64,000 bases of DNA from the NCBI GenBank assembly GCA_900768125.1, contig CAAGBS010000038.1:124001-188000 (forward strand). Reading direction: 5' to 3'. This DNA comes from Oscillospiraceae bacterium (GTDB lineage: Bacteria > Bacillota > Clostridia > Oscillospirales > Ruminococcaceae). Below, piece by piece: positions 7,998 through 16,491 of this stretch; position 1 is the first letter of the stretch, and the number at the start of each line of letters is the position of its first letter. Under the pieces are notes generated by a model. The model made no database searches and was not told the DNA's origin. It was given only the letters and a program-made list of their open reading frames with translations. Position numbers and translations under genes: made by a program.

Positions 7998-8919
7998 TGT
8001 CGCTCCCCTTTCCGGCTGTTCTGGATATGATATATCTCGGACGCTGCTTTATCTCCTCGTATATCTTGGAGAGGTAGTATCCGATTACTCCCACGCCCAG
8101 CAGAATGCATGCGCCGGTTATCAGTATCAGCAGTATCACAGTGGAGAAGCCCTCGGCGGCCTGCCCGCAGAAGTACTTCACCAGCGTCTGCACGCCGAGA
8201 ATGACCGCCATCACGAAGAATATCACGCCCACCCATGTGATGAGGTGTATCGGAACGTTCGTGAACGAGGTTATATTGTTGAGCGCGAACTTGAAAAGGC
8301 TCTTCATGCTGAACTTGCTTTTTCCGGCTGCGCGGGGCTGCACGTCAAATTCCACCCGCTCCACGCTGAAGCCGACCCAGCTTGACAGCGCCCGAAAGAA
8401 CGTTATCCGCTCCGGGAGTTCGTTGAGCGCGTTTATGACTTTCCTGTCCATCAGCTTGAAGTCGCTGGCTCCGTCCAGATTTATGCCGGACGAGGATTTC
8501 ATCATCTTGTAAAAGCTGCGGGCGAACAGCTTGTGGAACAGTCCCTCCTTGCCGCGCGAGCGCTTGACTGCTTCCACGACCTCCGCGCCGCCCTGCCACA
8601 TGCGGTACATTTCGGGGATAAGCTCCGGCGGATGCTGCAGGTCGCAGTCGATACATACGGCACAGTCCCCTGCTGCGTTTTTCAGCCCGGCGAATATAGC
8701 GCCCTCCTTGCCGAAATTCCGGGAAAAACCCAGCCCTCGGACGTTGGGGTCAGCTTCCGAAGCGGCGGTTATCTCAACCCAGGTGTCGTCCCGGGAGCCG
8801 TCGTCAACGAAGATGAGTTCGTATGGAATGTCGTTATTTTTAAGTATCCCGGCGATGGTCGAAGCCGTCCTCAGGATATTCTCATGCTCATTAAATGAGG
8901 GTATTATCACTGAAAGCAT
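7987..8919 (-). CDS. Family 2 polyprenyl-phosphate glycosyltransferase (CsbB/GtrB-like)
   Basis: A 310-residue membrane-anchored glycosyltransferase. It opens with the GT2 fold (LSVIIPSFNEHENI), has the nucleotide/metal site DDGSRDDT and the DXD-type DCDLQHP near residue 95, and ends with two transmembrane helices around residues 225-245 and 262-290. The family (CsbB, GtrB, ArnC, DPM1) moves a sugar from a nucleotide donor to undecaprenyl phosphate on the inner face of the membrane. The product would be flipped and used by the YfhO-like partner that overlaps its 3' end. A GGGGAG lies 13 bases before the ATG, a rather long spacing, so the start is slightly uncertain. Confidence 0.9.
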   Translation of the reverse strand: MLSVIIPSFNEHENILRTASTIAGILKNNDIPYELIFVDDGSRDDTWVEITAASEADPNVRGLGFSRNFGKEGAIFAGLKNAAGDCAVCIDCDLQHPPELIPEMYRMWQGGAEVVEAVKRSRGKEGLFHKLFARSFYKMMKSSSGINLDGASDFKLMDRKVINALNELPERITFFRALSSWVGFSVERVEFDVQPRAAGKSKFSMKSLFKFALNNITSFTNVPIHLITWVGVIFFVMAVILGVQTLVKYFCGQAAEGFSTVILLILITGACILLGVGVIGYYLSKIYEEIKQRPRYIISRTAGKGSDNGK

Positions 8920-8940
8920 TTGATGAAATTCACTCCCCGG

Positions 8941-9348
8941 TCACTCACCGATGATCTTGACCAGCACGGTCTTCTCGCGGCAGCCGTCAAAGTCGCCGTA
9001 CATTATGTACTGTCTGGGTCCAAGTTCCAGCCTGCCGTCCGTTATCGGGACCGTTACCCCGGCTCCTATGAGCATCTGCTTCATGTGAGCCGCGCCGGCG
9101 CTGGTGTAGTCCACCTTGTAGCTGCTTTCCTTCGGGACTATCTTGTTGAGCATTTCAGTCCAGTCCGCAATAAGCCCCTCGCGGTCGTTGTCCAGGAACA
9201 CGGCAGATGTCGTGTGCTTTGAAAAAACTGTGCACAGCCCGTCTTTTATCAGGCTTCTGCGCACGCACTCCTCAACCTCGTAGGAAAGATTAAGGAACTG
9301 CTCGTTTTCGTCCGTTATGATGGTTAACTCCTGCCGGTAAGTCTTCAT
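8941..9348 (-). CDS. YjbQ/UPF0047 family protein
   Basis: A 135-residue soluble protein of the YjbQ family, for which weak thiamine-phosphate synthase activity has been reported in E. coli; its real role is unsettled. The family hallmarks are present: FSKHTTSAVFLDND near residue 45, GAAHMKQMLIGAGVTVPI near residue 90, and QYIMYGDFDGCREKTVLV near the end. The conserved histidine in HTTSA and the glutamate-aspartate positions are intact. AAGGAG sits eight bases before the ATG. It lies 21 bases upstream of the glycosyltransferase gene and could be co-transcribed with it. Confidence 0.88.
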   Translation of the reverse strand: MKTYRQELTIITDENEQFLNLSYEVEECVRRSLIKDGLCTVFSKHTTSAVFLDNDREGLIADWTEMLNKIVPKESSYKVDYTSAGAAHMKQMLIGAGVTVPITDGRLELGPRQYIMYGDFDGCREKTVLVKIIGE

Positions 9349-9374
9349 GGAAATTCTCCTTTTCTTCCGCTTTA

Positions 9375-10112
9375 TCAGCCGCGTTCGCTGACTGTGAGTA
9401 TACCCCTCTCCAGCGACGCGTGGATAAGCTTCGCACCGCCGTTGAAGCTGTACATATAGCTTCCCGGGTAGCTTCCGGAAAGCAGATCCGTTTTCAGCTC
9501 GCCTATATCAGTTTCGAAATCCAGCGCAACGCTGCTCCCCTTCGGGAAAACTATCTCTGCGTTCCCAGTCCTGGACTGCACCGCGCTGCCCGGAATAACG
9601 CTGTAAAAATCAAGCAGTATATCCCCGCTTGCCGTTGAAAAGCTGCACAGTGAGCGCGTCTGCTCCGACCGGATATCCCCGCTGTTGGTTACTGCCGTAA
9701 TCTTTTCGCTGTCCACGTCTCCCAGGGTGACTTTGCCGGAAACGGTGTAGATGAGTATATCACGGTAGTACTCGCGGGGGAGGTAGAGGTACATTCCATA
9801 GCTGCCGGAATCAGCCGCGAAAAGCGAGATGACGAATTCCCCGCTCTCGGTTATCGTCAGGGAATTGTCCCCTATTTCAGCGGTGAGCGGCACATCGTTG
9901 CGGTACTTCATTCTGATGCGGTCGCCATCGTAGGGTATCACTGTGACGTCGGTTTTCAGCAGGTCGATGCTGATATATTCGCACAGCGGGTAGTATTCAT
10001 CGCCCTCCCGTGCGGAACCCAGGCTTTTCCCCGGGAACGCGAAAGTCAGCGCCGCGAAAGCCGCCGCGAGCACCGCAGTAATTATGAGCCAGCGGTTTAT
10101 CCTGCGTTCCAA
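9375..10112 (-). CDS. DUF4097-type beta-strand-repeat membrane-anchored protein
   Basis: One N-terminal transmembrane helix (WLIITAVLAAAFAALTFAF) followed by about 200 residues of short beta-strand repeats: VDSEKITAVTNSGDIRSE, then FSTASGDILLDF and VQSRTGNAEIVFP. This is the right-handed beta pattern of DUF4097/YvlB-type putative adhesins, usually found with PadR and DUF1700 genes. I place the start at a TTG seven bases after GGAGG rather than at the GTG that nearly touches the GGAGG. A small membrane protein precedes it by a few bases. The function of such proteins is not established. Confidence 0.7.
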   Translation of the reverse strand: MERRINRWLIITAVLAAAFAALTFAFPGKSLGSAREGDEYYPLCEYISIDLLKTDVTVIPYDGDRIRMKYRNDVPLTAEIGDNSLTITESGEFVISLFAADSGSYGMYLYLPREYYRDILIYTVSGKVTLGDVDSEKITAVTNSGDIRSEQTRSLCSFSTASGDILLDFYSVIPGSAVQSRTGNAEIVFPKGSSVALDFETDIGELKTDLLSGSYPGSYMYSFNGGAKLIHASLERGILTVSERG

Positions 10113-10126
10113 ATGCACACCTCCGG

Positions 10127-10468
10127 TCAGTAGGGCTTCCAGCCCCGGCGGATATCGCAGCTGCGCTTGACTTGCAGGAAAAACCTGGAAACAACGAATC
10201 CCGCCTTGATCGCCGCCAGTCCCAGGAACGCCGAGCCGGAAGCCGCCGCCAGTCCGCCGAATATCATAAGCTCAGGCGTCAGCGAGGTCACAATGAACTG
10301 CGCGTCGAATACCCTGACGGCTATCCCGGCAATGCTGACGACTATCCCGGCAGGAAGCCCGAAAGCCGCCGCCGAGAGCATAGCTGTCATAGCGCACACC
10401 GTCACGATGAACAGCACCGCAAAACCGCACTGTGCAGCGAAAACCCTGAATTTATCCGTTCGCGTCAT
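10127..10468 (-). CDS. Small integral membrane protein
   Basis: A 113-residue protein with three predicted hydrophobic segments (about residues 10-40, 42-60 and 68-95) and a basic C-terminus (VKRSCDIRRGWKPY). I do not recognise a family from sequence. DUF4097 proteins such as its downstream neighbour are commonly encoded after a DUF1700 membrane protein, and this could be a shortened counterpart lacking the soluble N-terminal part; that is inference. The ribosome site (TAAGGT) is weak and close to the ATG. Confidence 0.6.
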   Translation of the reverse strand: MTRTDKFRVFAAQCGFAVLFIVTVCAMTAMLSAAAFGLPAGIVVSIAGIAVRVFDAQFIVTSLTPELMIFGGLAAASGSAFLGLAAIKAGFVVSRFFLQVKRSCDIRRGWKPY

Positions 10469-10504
10469 ACCTTACCGGCTCACCACCATTCGAAGCAGCG
10501 TCAA

Positions 10505-11131
10505 TCAGTTCTCAGTTTTCTTCCAGCTTCTTGTGAGCATGGGAAGAAGCATACCGCCCAGCGCATTTCCAAGCACTACCACAACAACGAAAGCCAGGTT
10601 GCGCAGCGTGAAAGTATCTGCGCCGATAGCCGCGCCGTTGTAGAAAGAGTTGGCAATGGAGTGGTCGAACCCGCTGAAAATGAACACTGGAACGCACAGG
10701 AACACGCCTATCTTCTGACCGCGCTTCCACAAATCGACTGCGAGGTACATCAGCAGACCGCAGAGAATCGAGGAAAGCACCCACTTCTTCGGGTCGGCGG
10801 CGAGTTTCGCCGCATAGCTTGCGCGCGCGGATTCAGCGATATCCGGCAGGCAGAAGCTGACCAGAATGCCCGTGATGAACGTAGTCAGCAGATTGACTAC
10901 CAGTATCAGCAGCACAAGCCTTATGTATTTGACATCTTTGAAATGCTCTGCAATGTATCCGACCTTGCCGGTGTACAGATTGAATCCGTACTCGCATATA
11001 GCAAAAAGTCCCAGCGAGAACAGAACCGCGCCTGCCCACATCATTCCTGCCTTGGTGCTTGCAAGAAGCACGCAGCCGCCTATTGATATCAGTATTCCTG
11101 ATACCGCAGCCTTCTTTATCTCAGTCAGCAT
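10505..11131 (-). CDS. Formate/nitrite transporter (FNT) family channel
   Basis: A 208-residue membrane protein with about six helices. The FNT signatures are present: the first-helix segment AAVSGILISIGGCV, the helix-break NLYTGKVGY (usual LFTGN) and the GFDHSIANSFY segment whose histidine gates the pore in FocA and NirC. FNT channels carry small monoacids such as formate, nitrite or hydrosulfide. It is shorter than FocA (about 280) because the tails are trimmed, but both repeats are complete. In an anaerobe, formate is the likely substrate; the sequence alone does not prove this. GGGAGG precedes the ATG. Confidence 0.85.
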   Translation of the reverse strand: MLTEIKKAAVSGILISIGGCVLLASTKAGMMWAGAVLFSLGLFAICEYGFNLYTGKVGYIAEHFKDVKYIRLVLLILVVNLLTTFITGILVSFCLPDIAESARASYAAKLAADPKKWVLSSILCGLLMYLAVDLWKRGQKIGVFLCVPVFIFSGFDHSIANSFYNGAAIGADTFTLRNLAFVVVVVLGNALGGMLLPMLTRSWKKTEN

Positions 11132-11165
11132 ATACCCTCCCGATTTGCTTTACACATTTTAACGT

Positions 11166-12530
11166 TTATATCTTTATTAATAATGCCGCGCATTCAACGT
11201 GGCTTGTCCGCGGGAATAAATCGAACGGGCGCACCTTTACCAGCCTGTAGCCCAGTTCCTCCAGCCGCTTGCAGTCGCGGGCGGCGGTGGCGGCGTTGCA
11301 GGATATCATCACAATGCGCTCCGGTGCCATTCCCGCGCATGCCGTGAGGGTAGCTTCATCGCAGCCCTTTCGCGGCGGATCCAGCACTATGACGTCAGGG
11401 TGCTCCCCGGCGCTCTCCAGCCGCTTTGCAGCCTGTCCGGCGTCCGCGCAGATGAACTCAGCGTTATCTATCGAATTGCGCTCTGCATTCTTTCGTGCGT
11501 TCTCGACCGCCTGCGGGACTATCTCCGCGCCTATCAGTCTGCGAACCTTTCCAGCCATCGAAAGCCCTATCGTTCCCGCGCCGCAGTAGAGGTCAAGCAG
11601 CACTTTTCCCTCCGGCTCGGCAAATTCCGCAGCCTGGGCGTACAGCGCCTCCGCCGCCAGAGTGTTCACCTGATAGAAAGCGCGCGGGGATATCTCCACC
11701 TTAACGCCGCACATGCTGTCGGTGATATCCGGCTTTCCGGCGAGGACTGCCTCCTCGTCGCCGAGGATAACGTTGGTCTTTTCGCGGTTGATGTTCAGCA
11801 CCACGCCGGTAATCTGCGGGAAGCGCTCCATAACGGTCTTCGCAAGCCTATGGAACTCCGGGACTTTCCTCCGCGCCACCAGGCACAGGCATATCTCGCC
11901 GCTGTAGTGACCGCGCCTTAAATAGACGTGCCGCAGCACGCCCTCGTGCTTTTCTTCGTTGTAGACTGAAATATGAAGTTTATCCACCTGTTCAGTCACG
12001 AAATTCGTTATCTCCGCGAAAATATCCGGCTGCAGCGCGCATTTCTCCGTGGGAATGACCCGGTGGCTGCGCTCAGAAAAGAAGCCGCAGACCGTCCTGC
12101 CGTCCTGCTTCGCAAGCGGCATCTGCAGCTTGTTGCGGTAGCCCCCGGAATTATCGCTTCCGCGTATCGGCAGCAATTCCGGCGAAAGACCGCCTATCCT
12201 GCTGAAAGCGTCGCGCACGAAGCCTTCCTTGGCGCGAAGCTCCGCCTCATACGAGATGTGCCGGAAGCAGCAGCCCCCGCACTTTCCATAGACAGGGCAG
12301 TCGTTCTCAGCGCGGTCGGGCGAGGGAGTGAGTATCTTCTCTGCCCTGCCGTACGCATAGCTTTTCAGCACCTTGACTATCCGGCAGGAGATAACGTCCC
12401 CCGCCGCCGTGAACGGAACGAACACCGCGAACCCTCGGGAGTTTTCGTCCGCGCTGTAATGTCCCACGCCGCTCCCCTCGTTGGTGAGGGCGGTTATCTC
12501 CAGCGTTACGACATCGTTCTTGTTGAGCAT
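11166..12530 (-). CDS. 23S rRNA (uracil-5-)-methyltransferase, RlmD/RlmCD family
   Basis: A SAM-dependent enzyme that methylates C5 of a uridine in 23S rRNA (or tRNA). An N-terminal TRAM RNA-binding domain spans residues 1-65, the [4Fe-4S] cysteines are in CPVYGKCGGC near residue 80 with another near 88, the SAM loop is LDLYCGAGTIGLSMA near residue 316, and the catalytic cysteine is in MISCNAATAARD with DPPRKGC just before it. Length 454 is typical. The ATG overlaps the prfB stop by one base, so it is translated with RF2. Which uridine is modified cannot be told from here. Confidence 0.92.
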   Translation of the reverse strand: MLNKNDVVTLEITALTNEGSGVGHYSADENSRGFAVFVPFTAAGDVISCRIVKVLKSYAYGRAEKILTPSPDRAENDCPVYGKCGGCCFRHISYEAELRAKEGFVRDAFSRIGGLSPELLPIRGSDNSGGYRNKLQMPLAKQDGRTVCGFFSERSHRVIPTEKCALQPDIFAEITNFVTEQVDKLHISVYNEEKHEGVLRHVYLRRGHYSGEICLCLVARRKVPEFHRLAKTVMERFPQITGVVLNINREKTNVILGDEEAVLAGKPDITDSMCGVKVEISPRAFYQVNTLAAEALYAQAAEFAEPEGKVLLDLYCGAGTIGLSMAGKVRRLIGAEIVPQAVENARKNAERNSIDNAEFICADAGQAAKRLESAGEHPDVIVLDPPRKGCDEATLTACAGMAPERIVMISCNAATAARDCKRLEELGYRLVKVRPFDLFPRTSHVECAALLIKI

Positions 12531-13642
12531 CAGATCTCACCCAGGCTCTTTGCCTTGAGGTAAGCGTAGATGAACCCGTCTATATCGCCGTCCATTACGG
12601 ACTGGATATTGCCGCTCTCGTAGCCGGTGCGGGTGTCCTTTGCAAGCGTGTATGGCATGAATACATAGGAGCGTATCTGGCTTCCCCACTCTATCTTGAG
12701 CTGCTCGCCCTTGATATCGCTTATCTTTTCGAGGTGCTCGCGCTCCTTTATCTCGACCAGCTTGGACATCAGCATTTTCATACAGAACTCGCGGTTCTGC
12801 ACCTGCGAACGCTGGGTCTGGCAGGCAACGACGATGCCGGTCGGCTTGTGGATAAGTCTTACCGCGGAGGAAGTCTTGTTGATGTGCTGTCCACCCGCGC
12901 CGCTCGCACGGTAAACTTCCATGATGATATCCTCGTCGCGTATCTCAACGGAAACGTCCTTTTCGATCTCGGGCATTACCTCAACGCTGGCAAAACTAGT
13001 GTGTCTGCGCCCCTGCGCGTCGAACGGGGAAACGCGCACCAGTCTGTGCACGCCGTTCTCAGACTTCAGGAATCCGTAGGCATTGAAGCCCTGAATGTGG
13101 ATAGAAGCGCTCTTGATTCCCGCTTCTTCGCCGTCAAGCATATCCAGTATCTCAGTCTTGAAGCCGTGGCGGTCAGCCCACTTCATGTACATTCTGAGCA
13201 GCATGGATACCCAGTCCTGAGCCTCGGTTCCGCCTGCGCCCGCATGGAATGTCAGGATAGCGTTGGAGCTGTCGTACTCGCCGGTAAGCAGCGTTGCAAG
13301 CTTCTGCTCCTCAAACTCGGACTTCACCTTCTCCGCAAGCTCCTTGACTTCATCAACGGCGCTCTCATCGTTTTCCTCCTCGGCGAGCTCTATCATCGCG
13401 AGAACATCGTCATGGTTGGTCTTCATGCGGTCAAAGCTGTCGATGGTGTTCTTATACTGACCTATCTGCTGCTGGACTGCCTGCGCTTTCTCGGGGTCGT
13501 CCCAGAAATTCGGCTCGGTGGATTTCATCTCCAGTTCGTCCACCTTGATCTTCAGACCGTCAAGGTTCAGTGCGCCCCTCAGTTCCTCTATCTGGGGAGT
13601 GAGCGCTTCCATAGCTAATCTTGTTTCGTCGTACTGTATCAT
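12530..13642 (-). CDS. prfB: Peptide chain release factor 2
   Basis: RF2 ends translation at UGA and UAA. The GGQ peptide-release loop is in RASGAGGQHINKTSSAV near residue 250 and the stop-codon-reading loop is SPF in VRVSPFDAQGRRHTSF near residue 205. The 370-residue frame is continuous: the autoregulatory +1 frameshift (CUU UGA C) used by most bacteria is absent. At the equivalent site the codons read CTG AAC CTT GAC, so what would be CTTTGAC has lost a T, and an upstream AGGGG remains. RBS is GGAGAG. The downstream rRNA methyltransferase overlaps it. Confidence 0.96.
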   Translation of the reverse strand: MIQYDETRLAMEALTPQIEELRGALNLDGLKIKVDELEMKSTEPNFWDDPEKAQAVQQQIGQYKNTIDSFDRMKTNHDDVLAMIELAEEENDESAVDEVKELAEKVKSEFEEQKLATLLTGEYDSSNAILTFHAGAGGTEAQDWVSMLLRMYMKWADRHGFKTEILDMLDGEEAGIKSASIHIQGFNAYGFLKSENGVHRLVRVSPFDAQGRRHTSFASVEVMPEIEKDVSVEIRDEDIIMEVYRASGAGGQHINKTSSAVRLIHKPTGIVVACQTQRSQVQNREFCMKMLMSKLVEIKEREHLEKISDIKGEQLKIEWGSQIRSYVFMPYTLAKDTRTGYESGNIQSVMDGDIDGFIYAYLKAKSLGEI

Positions 13643-13712
13643 ATTCTCTCCTGTAACAAATAATTAGTCTCAAAAAGTACTTTCATTCATAAAAATACCC
13701 ATTATCCTAAAT

Positions 13713-13741
13713 ATTATATCACATTATCTGCTGATTTTCAA
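13713..13741 (-). promoter_or_regulatory. Promoter of prfB and the downstream rRNA methyltransferase
   Basis: TTGAAA and TATAAT on the minus strand with a 17-bp spacer, about 70 bases ahead of the prfB start codon. Confidence 0.75.
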
Positions 13742-13792
13742 GACCTGCAGCAGATTTTTCCGCAGAAACCCGGGAAATTTCCGATAAACGCA

Positions 13793-13821
13793 AAACGGCG
13801 CCCCGCAGTGGGACGCCGGTA
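13793..13821 (-). terminator. Intrinsic terminator after the TIGR03936 gene
   Basis: GGCGTCCC and GGGGCGCC (minus strand) can form an eight-pair stem with a five-base loop, followed by GTTTTGCGTTT. It lies three bases past the stop codon of the TIGR03936-type gene and ends that operon before the prfB promoter. Confidence 0.7.
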
Positions 13822-13824
13822 AGG

Positions 13825-14454
13825 CTATTCAAATTCACGTTCGCCGCTGTAGATATTCGTCCTGACTATCCTCAGCCGCTTTACCCTTTCGCCGTATTCA
13901 GCCGCGTATGCCTCGAACAGCAGCGAGGGATTGATATTGAAAGTCGTCCCCGCCGGGAGTGTCACGCGCAGGATACCGCCGTCAAATTCCAGGTCGGTCA
14001 TGAGCGGCTTTAGGTCAACTATCGCCGAGCCTTTCTTGGTGCGTTTTTCAACATTTATTTCGGGCTTTTCGCACAGTGCGCGGAGTTTCTCCGGGTCGGC
14101 GGAGGAATCAATCATATACCGCGCGGCGGTGATGTCGGTGTTCTTATCCTTGGGTACAGTAACGCTTGTCACGCGGATATCCGCAGGCAGCGCAGCGTTG
14201 AGCCTGTCCATCACCTCGGGGTAGGGCACGTCCTCGGTCAGCCGAAAATCCATAGCTTCATGCTCGCCCTCCTGCCCCAGCGACAGCGGCAGCATGAACG
14301 TAACGTAGGTGCGGGGATTGTATCCCTCGGTCTGCCAGATAGGGAGCCTTGTTCGCTTCATCGCGCGTATTATCACGCTGCTGAGGTCGAGGTGCGAGAT
14401 ATACTTCGCTCTCCCCATCTTTGAAAAGAACGCTCTTGTATTAACGGATGGCAC
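13825..14454 (-). CDS. TIGR03936/DUF2344 family protein, partner of the TIGR03960 radical-SAM protein
   Basis: About 210 residues, beginning with the family's FSKMGRAKYISHLDLSSVIIRAMKR segment seen in part as RAKYISHLDLS, then YNPRTYVTFMLPLSLGQEGEHE. The family is almost always encoded next to, or fused with, TIGR03960 radical-SAM proteins and often followed by ribonuclease G; no RNase gene follows here. I chose the GTG 11 bases after GGAGG because the earlier GTG practically touches it; the reading frame overlaps the upstream gene's end. The biochemical role is unknown; a link to RNA metabolism is inferred from neighbours in other genomes. Confidence 0.82.
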   Translation of the reverse strand: MPSVNTRAFFSKMGRAKYISHLDLSSVIIRAMKRTRLPIWQTEGYNPRTYVTFMLPLSLGQEGEHEAMDFRLTEDVPYPEVMDRLNAALPADIRVTSVTVPKDKNTDITAARYMIDSSADPEKLRALCEKPEINVEKRTKKGSAIVDLKPLMTDLEFDGGILRVTLPAGTTFNINPSLLFEAYAAEYGERVKRLRIVRTNIYSGEREFE

Positions 14455-16303
14455 GGCAGATATCACCTCCTACGCACTTGGCAACGCCGCAGTTGGAGCA
14501 TTTCTCCCGGCAGTTGGGAGTAGTCACCCCGGCGTGGGCGCGCTTGTTTTCCTCGATGAGGAACTCCCGGCTCACCAGCATGTCGATGTGGCTCCACGGC
14601 GCGACTTCCTCGTAGCTGCGGCGGCGGTTGGCGTAGAACGCCATGTCAAGCCCGCAGTCTTCGAACGCTTCCTTCCACTTGTCAAACTTGAAATGCTCGT
14701 CCCAGCCGTCCAGCTTGCAGCCTTTTTTCCATGCCGCGTATACTACCTTTGACATTCTGCGGTCGCCGCGCGCGAGAACTGCTTCAATAAGCGACAGGTC
14801 GTACTTCGACCAGCTTATCACTATCTTGCGGTCGTTGTTGATGGATTTCAGATGAGCCTGGCGCTCCTTGACCCCGGCTTCGTCAAGCTGCGGCTCAAAC
14901 TCGAACGGCGTGAACGGCTTCGGAATGAACGTTGACAGCGAAACTGCAACTCCCGGTCTGCCCTTGGCATGATTCGGGGTGGCGTAAAACTCCTCGATTA
15001 CAGCCTTTGCAAGCTGGTAAACGCCCTCGACGTCCTCCATTGTCTCGGTCGGAAGACCCATCATGAAGTACAGCTTGATGTTGGTGTAGCCGCCCTCGAA
15101 TGCAATTTTGACGCTGTCCATGACGTTCTTCTCGGTGACGTTCTTGTTGATGACGTCGCGGATACGCTGCGTGCCGCCCTCCGGCGCGAATGTAAGCCCG
15201 GATTTGCGCACGTCCGTTATCTTTTTCAGCACCTCGTCGCTGAAACGGTCTATTCTGAGCGACGGCAGCGAAAGATTTATCTTCTCGCCGGTGGTGTAGT
15301 CGGTGAGTTCGGTCAGCAGCCCCACGATATCCTTGTAGTCGCCGGTGGAAAGCGAGGACAGCGACACCTCGTCGTAGCCCGTATTCTCGCACAGCGCCTT
15401 TGTCTGGGCAAGTATCGTATCCTTTTCCTTTTCGCGGTAGGGTCGGTAGATGAATCCCGCCTGGCAGAACCTGCACCCTCTGATACAGCCGCGGAGCACC
15501 TCCACAACTGCGCGGTCGTGGACTATCTGCGTGAAAGGGACAACGAAATTATCCGGTGCGTAAACCTTGTCAAAGTCCTTTATAATGCGCTTTCTGATTT
15601 TCGCGGGCGCGCCGTCCCTCGGGGTGATGGACTTCACCGTGCCGTCCTCGTTGTAATCCACATCGTACAGCGACGGGACGTAGATACCCTCTATCTGCGC
15701 GGCGCGGCGCAGGAACTCCTGACGGGTCGTGCCTTCTTTTTTGCACTGCTCCATCAGGCGCATGAGTTCAAGGTTCATCTCCTCTCCTTCGCCGATGGCG
15801 AAAAGGTCGAAGAAATCCACCAGCGGCTCAGGGTTGCAAACGCAGGGACCTCCCGCCATGACGATCGGCGCAAGCGCCTCGCCTCGCTCGGAAGCGAGCA
15901 CCGGAACGCCCGCCAGGTCGAGCATTTCCAGAATGTTGGTATAACTCATCTCATATTGCAGAGTGAACCCGATGAAATCGAAATCCTTTATCGGGTCGAG
16001 GCTTTCCAGCGCGTACAGCGGGATATTCCGCGCGCGCATCTGCTCCTCCATATCTGGCAGCGGCATGAAGACGCGCTCGCACCAGTAGTTCGGCACGGCG
16101 TTTTTCAGCCCGTAGAGTATCTTCATGCCCAGGTGCGACATGCCTATCTCGTAGGTATCGGGAAAACAGAATGCGAACCGAATGTCAACCTTTGACTTAT
16201 CCTTGACGACCGAGCCTGTCTCGCCGCCGATATATCTGGAAGGCTTCTGCACCTCGGTCAGGAACTCGTCAAGCCTTTCCATCATTGAATTATTGTTGTC
16301 CAT
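14441..16303 (-). CDS. TIGR03960 family B12-binding-like/radical SAM protein
   Basis: A 620-residue radical-SAM protein. An N-terminal Rossmann, B12-binding-like half (FAFCFPDTYEIGMSHLGMKILY) precedes the radical-SAM core with the cluster motif RGCIRGCRFCQAGF near residue 275. A cysteine-rich tail (CREKCSNCGVAKC-GGDIC) may hold a second metal centre. The frame is open for 52 further codons upstream, but those codons run into a mobile repeat, and ATG at 16303 has a proper GGAG five to six bases before it. It is paired with the TIGR03936 gene. Substrate unknown. Before a MITE inserted, this gene was almost adjacent to the solute-binding-protein gene. Confidence 0.9.
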   Translation of the reverse strand: MDNNNSMMERLDEFLTEVQKPSRYIGGETGSVVKDKSKVDIRFAFCFPDTYEIGMSHLGMKILYGLKNAVPNYWCERVFMPLPDMEEQMRARNIPLYALESLDPIKDFDFIGFTLQYEMSYTNILEMLDLAGVPVLASERGEALAPIVMAGGPCVCNPEPLVDFFDLFAIGEGEEMNLELMRLMEQCKKEGTTRQEFLRRAAQIEGIYVPSLYDVDYNEDGTVKSITPRDGAPAKIRKRIIKDFDKVYAPDNFVVPFTQIVHDRAVVEVLRGCIRGCRFCQAGFIYRPYREKEKDTILAQTKALCENTGYDEVSLSSLSTGDYKDIVGLLTELTDYTTGEKINLSLPSLRIDRFSDEVLKKITDVRKSGLTFAPEGGTQRIRDVINKNVTEKNVMDSVKIAFEGGYTNIKLYFMMGLPTETMEDVEGVYQLAKAVIEEFYATPNHAKGRPGVAVSLSTFIPKPFTPFEFEPQLDEAGVKERQAHLKSINNDRKIVISWSKYDLSLIEAVLARGDRRMSKVVYAAWKKGCKLDGWDEHFKFDKWKEAFEDCGLDMAFYANRRRSYEEVAPWSHIDMLVSREFLIEENKRAHAGVTTPNCREKCSNCGVAKCVGGDICRAIR

Positions 16304-16318
16304 ATAATCTCCGTTTAG

Positions 16319-16491
16319 GGCAATACCGCACAAAGATTGTACGTGTATTGCGCAGTCAGATTTTTCGTCAGATAGTACAATGAGGATGACGCAAGGCTGC
16401 CGCCTTGCTAGGACGAATTGTGCTATATGACGGAAAAGATGCAAGCAAGACACGTGCAAAATCCAAAAAATGGTCTTTGCGCGGTGTTGCC
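16319..16491. mobile_element. 173-bp foldback MITE-like element with 18-bp terminal inverted repeats and TTAG target duplication
   Basis: The ends GGCAATACCGCACAAAGA and TCTTTGCGCGGTGTTGCC are inverted copies matching at 16 of 18 positions. The inverted similarity goes on inside: ACGTGT/ACACGT, then TTTTCGTCA-GATAGTACAAT against ATTGTGCTATATGACGGAAAA (in reverse), meeting at the centre in GCAAGGC-TGCC-GCCTTGC. So almost the whole element folds on itself. It is flanked by TTAG on both sides (16315-16318 and 16492-16495), consistent with a 4-bp target-site duplication. It encodes no protein. It sits exactly between a stop codon, whose TAA lies in one TTAG copy, and the ribosome site of the next gene. 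Confidence 0.8.

Noticed and set aside
10172..11086. 304-codon plus-strand frame
   Set aside because: Antisense to the FNT gene and its neighbour; very high Arg/His/Gln content typical of shadow frames.
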